Translations under genes and position numbers: made by a program
The notes under the pieces: model-generated
What the model was told of the DNA's origin: nothing
Database searches by the model: none
Seen by the model: only the letters and a program-made list of their open reading frames with translations
In this document: positions 61,419 through 64,000 of the stretch, in pieces
Layout: every line of letters starts with the position of its first letter
Position numbering within the stretch: the first letter of the stretch is position 1
NCBI RefSeq assembly: GCF_049366555.1
Contig: NZ_JBMMGT010000012.1
Coordinates: forward strand, 9,280 to 73,279
Length of the DNA: 64,000 bases
Direction: 5' to 3'
Origin: Avibacterium volantium_A
GTDB taxonomy: Bacteria; Pseudomonadota; Gammaproteobacteria; Enterobacterales; Pasteurellaceae

Positions 61419-61744
61419 GAATATATAGTACAGCTCTATATTTTTTCAATCTTACCATTGAATTGATACTGTATTGGTGAATATATCATAGAAAATTTCC
61501 TGAGTGATGATAAGATGAGCTTGAAATAAGTTATTTATGATCATATTTATTAAGTATGATTATGAACGAGTTCACGTAAAATCAAAAAGGATGGATTCTG
61601 TGCTATACAGAATCCCGTCTTTAAGTTTCCTAGGTTTTAGGGAGATTCACTCTTTTTCACCACACTTTTATTTCTCTCTATTTTTTGCCCCTTCTCCCTA
61701 TTAAATCAATACAAATTATCATTTAGTCAGGTCTAGCTCAATAC

Positions 61745-61753
61745 TGCTATGAT
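61745..61753 (+). promoter_or_regulatory. Extended -10 promoter element of katA
   Basis: TGC-TATGAT is an extended -10. No good -35 is visible 16-18 bp upstream, which fits a promoter needing an activator such as OxyR. A convincing OxyR motif was not found. Confidence 0.45.
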
Positions 61754-61795
61754 TTACGGCAATTAACTCCTACTAACTAAACTAAGGAAACAAAA

Positions 61796-63259
61796 ATGAC
61801 TGATAATTCAATCAAAAAATGTCCGGTTACTCACTTAACCACCGATTTTGGTGCGCCAGTGGTGGATAACCAAAACAGCTTAACTGCAGGGCCACGTGGG
61901 CCACTTTTAGCCCAAGATGTGTGGCTGCAAGAAAAATTAGCGAACTTTGTGCGTGAAGTGATTCCTGAACGCCGTATGCACGCGAAAGGTTCTGGTGCAT
62001 TCGGGACATTCACCGTTACCCACGATATTACCAAATATACCCGAGCGAAAATTTTTAGTGAAATTGGTAAGAAAACGGAGATGTTCGCGCGTTTTACCAC
62101 AGTAGCCGGTGAGCGTGGGGCAGCAGATGCAGAGCGTGATATTCGTGGTTTCGCACTGAAATTTTATACCGAAGAAGGTAACTGGGATATGGTGGGCAAT
62201 AACACGCCTGTATTCTTCTTGCGTGATCCGCGTAAGTTCCCTGATCTTAACAAAGCAGTAAAACGCGATCCACGTACCAATATGCGTTCAGCGACCTATA
62301 ACTGGGATTTCTGGACATTGTTACCAGAAGCACTCCATCAAGTAACCATCGTGATGAGCGATCGCGGTATCCCAGCAAGTTATCGTCATATGCACGGCTA
62401 TGGCTCGCACACTTATAGCTTTATCAATGCGGAAAATGAGCGTTTTTGGGTGAAATTTCACTTCCGCACACAACAAGGCATTAAAAATCTTACCGATGCT
62501 GAAGCAGAAGCGATTATCGGTAAAGATCGCGAAAGTCACCAACGTGATTTATATGAAGCCATTGAGCGTGGTGATTTCCCGAAATGGACGATGTTTGTGC
62601 AAATTATGCCAGAAAAAGACGCGGAAAAAGTGCCTTATCACCCTTTCGATCTTACCAAAGTATGGCCGAAAAAAGATTATCCATTAATTGAGGTGGGTGA
62701 GTTTGAACTCAATCGCAATCCAGAAAATTTCTTCTTAGATGTAGAGCAATCTGCATTTGCACCAAGCAATTTAGTGCCGGGAATTAGTGTATCACCAGAC
62801 CGTATGCTGCAAGCACGTCTGTTCAACTATGCAGACGCACAGCGTTATCGTTTAGGCGTGAATTATCAGCAAATCCCTGTAAACCGTGCGCGTTGCCCTG
62901 TACACAGTAACCACCGCGATGGTCAAGGGCGAGTGGACGCAAACTATGGTAGCCTGCCGCATTATGAGCCAAATAGCTTCAGCCAATGGCAAGAGCAACC
63001 GCAATACAAAGAGCCACCATTGAAAATCACTGGTGATGCGGATTTCTGGGATTATCGCGAAGATGATGCAGATTACTTCAGCCAACCTCGCGCGTTGTTC
63101 CAGCTAATGACTGAAGAACAAAAGCAAGTGCTTTTTGAAAACACCGCACGCGCCTTGGGCGATGCCCCTGATTTCATCAAGCAACGTCATATTGACAACT
63201 GCACCAAGTGCGATCCAGCCTATGGCGAAGGTATTAAGAAAGCGTTAGGTTGGGCATAG
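61796..63259 (+). CDS. katA: Catalase, monofunctional haem type
   Basis: The protein has 487 aa, small-subunit clade, like the single catalase (HktE) of Haemophilus influenzae. It breaks hydrogen peroxide into water and oxygen in the cytoplasm. Distal His 62 lies in RRMHAKGSGAFGTF. The distal Asn lies in DMVGNNTPVFFLRDP near 128-142. The proximal haem Tyr lies in RLFNYADAQRYRLG near 340-353. NADPH-site residues (HFRTQQGIKNLT) are present. The gene ends with the family-typical NCTKCDPAYGEGIKKALG. Ribosome-binding site TAAGGA. No neighbour shares its transcript. Confidence 0.96.
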   Translation: MTDNSIKKCPVTHLTTDFGAPVVDNQNSLTAGPRGPLLAQDVWLQEKLANFVREVIPERRMHAKGSGAFGTFTVTHDITKYTRAKIFSEIGKKTEMFARFTTVAGERGAADAERDIRGFALKFYTEEGNWDMVGNNTPVFFLRDPRKFPDLNKAVKRDPRTNMRSATYNWDFWTLLPEALHQVTIVMSDRGIPASYRHMHGYGSHTYSFINAENERFWVKFHFRTQQGIKNLTDAEAEAIIGKDRESHQRDLYEAIERGDFPKWTMFVQIMPEKDAEKVPYHPFDLTKVWPKKDYPLIEVGEFELNRNPENFFLDVEQSAFAPSNLVPGISVSPDRMLQARLFNYADAQRYRLGVNYQQIPVNRARCPVHSNHRDGQGRVDANYGSLPHYEPNSFSQWQEQPQYKEPPLKITGDADFWDYREDDADYFSQPRALFQLMTEEQKQVLFENTARALGDAPDFIKQRHIDNCTKCDPAYGEGIKKALGWA

Positions 63260-63268
63260 TCCTACAAT

Positions 63269-63350
63269 AAAAGCACCTTGTTTTATTGCCCACTAAAAGT
63301 TGAATTAAATAATTTAACACAAGGGGGGAGATTAACTAGGTGCTTTTTAT
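63269..63350 (+). terminator. Possible terminator after katA
   Basis: AGCACCT at 63272-63278 pairs with AGGTGCT at 63338-63344, with nested CCTTGTT/AACACAAGG, followed by TTTTATTTT. The large loop makes it uncertain. Confidence 0.45.
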
Positions 63351-63533
63351 TTTCTTGTATCGTATCTCTTAAATAAAATAATTTTTTATCGTGGGAAAGG
63401 TTAATGAAACTGATATTTTCCACGATAATAAACAGGCATTTTTTACTTAATATAAAAAGAATAAAGAATTAAGCCGTTGCTTAATATTTTCTTCAAAGAA
63501 AAAAATCTGTAAAAATTCAACCGCAATCATAGT

Positions 63534-63668
63534 GACCAAGATTGCCTTTATCAACTGATTGCGGAGCTAGAGAAGGCTTTGCACGAGTATATTCGCTATT
63601 ATAACGAACAGCGGATTAAACCAGCATTAAACAACTTAACCCCTGTGCAATACAGGCTCAATATTTAA
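63534..63668 (+). pseudogene. IS3-family transposase (OrfB) C-terminal remnant
   Basis: Only about 44 codons remain. Read in frame to the stop at 63666-63668 they give LIAELEKALHEYIRYYNEQR then IKPALNNLTPVQYRLNI, the C-terminal end of IS3/IS150-type DDE transposases (YIRYYNxxRI...LxxLSPVQYR). The DDE catalytic core, OrfA and both insertion-sequence ends are missing. The matching part begins near 63546; the first few codons are uncertain. Confidence 0.8.
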
Positions 63669-63725
63669 CTTCCTAGGTGCCTAGGATTTGGTAGGCAGAT
63701 CAAAGTGCGGTGTTTTTTAGGTTTA

Positions 63726-63796
63726 TTTTTCCAAATCTCCTGTGCAGTCCAACTAATGTAAACGATGTTTGGGTTGTACAGGAGATTTGAAAAACA
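63726..63796. repeat. Long imperfect palindrome
   Basis: TTTTTCCAAATCTCCTGT...CCAAC (63726-63752) is inverted as GTTGTACAGGAGATTTGAAAAA (from 63773). The loop is about 20 nt. It may be a bidirectional terminator or the residue of an insertion element next to the transposase remnant. Confidence 0.6.
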
Positions 63797-63813
63797 ACGG
63801 AGATTAAAAAATA

Positions 63814-63836
63814 GGGTAGATTTGAAAAACCTACCC
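63814..63836 (-). terminator. Terminator overlapping the stop of the ydcZ-like gene
   Basis: On the minus strand GGGTAG, whose last three bases are the stop codon, pairs with CTACCC after an 11-nt loop, followed by TATTTTTT. Confidence 0.7.
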
Positions 63837-64000
63837 AAACAACCTTTTCCCAAAGAAAAACAGCACGAGGCCTAATCCCATAAACACAAAGCCGATGAGT
63901 TGCCAGATTTGGATTGGGCGGGCGGTCATTCCGATTAAGCCGAAATGATCGATGATGGCGGCGGCGATGAGTTGGCCGACAATAATGAAAAAGAGCATAT
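63831..64000 (-). CDS. YdcZ-family (DMT superfamily) membrane protein, 3' end
   Basis: The last 56 codons of a minus-strand gene whose start lies beyond the window. The residues are hydrophobic: LFFIIVGQLIAAAIIDHFG, then LIGMTARPIQIWQLIGFV and a last membrane helix with FMGLGLVLFFFGKR. The QLIAAxIIDHFGLIG pattern is typical of the YdcZ (DUF606) branch of drug/metabolite transporters, inner-membrane proteins of unknown substrate. The stop codon is part of its terminator stem. Confidence 0.8.
   Translation of the reverse strand, partial: MLFFIIVGQLIAAAIIDHFGLIGMTARPIQIWQLIGFVFMGLGLVLFFFGKRLFG

Larger units (their letters stand above)
61331..61795. other. Intergenic region EIIB-katA
   Basis: This AT-rich gap of 465 bp holds the operon terminator, a perfect 9-bp stem at 61593-61615 with a GCTAT loop, a near-uptake sequence (CACCACACTTTT, 61658-61669) and the katA promoter. 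No open frame of note and no RNA I recognise. A TTCCTAGGT at 61626-61634 recurs at 63670-63678, on the far side of katA. Confidence 0.6.
217..63711. repeat. Dispersed DNA uptake sequences (AAGTGCGGT / ACCGCACTT)
   Basis: I found 42 perfect 9-base copies by eye. First bases: 217, 1728, 3959, 3989, 4046, 5697, 6070, 8210, 8266, 9647, 11697, 12440, 15200, 15767, 17424, 18403, 19967, 19993, 22186, 23677, 24359, 26025, 28358, 30973, 31049, 31316, 31724, 31754, 33903, 37212, 37239, 44678, 45756, 46099, 46359, 47632, 47980, 51056, 52132, 54459, 57511, 63703. Some may have been missed. This is the Haemophilus-type signal for natural transformation. Four facing pairs form stems after dcuC, deoD, the OPT gene and pckA. 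Confidence 0.9.
63260..63830. other. Intergenic region katA to ydcZ-like gene
   Basis: The 571-bp gap contains a possible katA terminator, an IS3-family transposase remnant (63534-63668), one uptake sequence (63703-63711), a large palindrome (63726-63796) and the terminator of the minus-strand gene. It looks like an old insertion site. Confidence 0.6.

Noticed and set aside
61680..61760. OxyR binding site upstream of katA
   Set aside because: Scattered ATAC, CATT and CTAT pieces do not fit the four-part ATAG/CTAT spacing well enough to report.
1..64000. CRISPR arrays, tRNA or rRNA genes, prophage or integrative element
   Set aside because: Looked for direct-repeat arrays, tRNA T-loop patterns (GGTTCGAATCC-like) and integrase or phage structural proteins; none seen.

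Overview
The window is an ordinary stretch of a Pasteurellaceae chromosome. The clearest sign is the 9-base Haemophilus-type DNA uptake sequence AAGTGCGGT/ACCGCACTT. I found 42 perfect copies by hand, about one per 1.5 kb. They sit between genes, often as inverted pairs acting as terminators, and also inside genes. Protein content agrees: PurL of 1297 aa, an LgtF/KdtX-like glycosyltransferase, a Hib-type catalase and MsrPQ. The sequence does not let me name the genus. It is AT-leaning, genes are dense on both strands, and I saw no tRNA, rRNA, CRISPR array, phage or complete insertion sequence.

Layout. 1-5.9 kb (+): end of rraB, a SIMPL protein, slyD, a pepE-dcuC pair, and rimO overlapping a small tyrosine-phosphatase-like gene. 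5.9-7.1 kb (-): fau, 6S RNA and zapA. 7.2-11.5 kb (+): the ygfB-pepP-ubiH-ubiI operon. 11.8-17.4 kb (+): purL behind a PurR-type box, then an FMN reductase and a pirin. 17.4-23.5 kb (-): dusA/clcA and the nucleoside salvage group deoD-deoB-nupC. 23.7-25.2 kb (+): a YczE-like membrane protein and a glycosyltransferase. 25.2-33.8 kb (-): DUF488, YfcZ, gnd, a HEPN/MNT toxin-antitoxin pair, pgl, zwf, cysQ and an OPT transporter. 33.9-37.7 kb (+): hslR, hslO, pckA and metJ. 37.7-42.9 kb (+): the full S10 ribosomal protein operon with promoter and leader, ended by a terminator and not followed by the spc operon. 43-44.5 kb (-): msrPQ. 44.8-50.3 kb: asparaginase, a thioredoxin-like protein, talB (-), tag and lptD. 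50.3-53.6 kb (-): rsmJ, trmA, maoP, dsbA and yihD.

The most distinctive region is 53.66-61.42 kb. A ROK regulator faces a CRP- and repressor-controlled promoter that drives an SDR dehydrogenase, an FGGY sugar kinase, a ribose-type ABC importer (binding protein, double ATPase, permease) and, as last gene, a free-standing PTS glucose-family EIIB domain. I read it as import of a polyol or sugar, oxidation to a ketose and phosphorylation. The lone EIIB has no obvious partner here and could couple the system to PTS phosphorylation state. This is the best candidate for something undescribed. It is followed by katA, a truncated IS3-family transposase remnant and the end of a YdcZ-family membrane protein gene.

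Gene starts were moved from the longest open frame where the family or ribosome-binding site argued for it (purL, deoB, clcA, the OPT gene, rpsJ, rplC, msrP, the ABC genes, EIIB). All identifications come from reading protein motifs; no database search was run.
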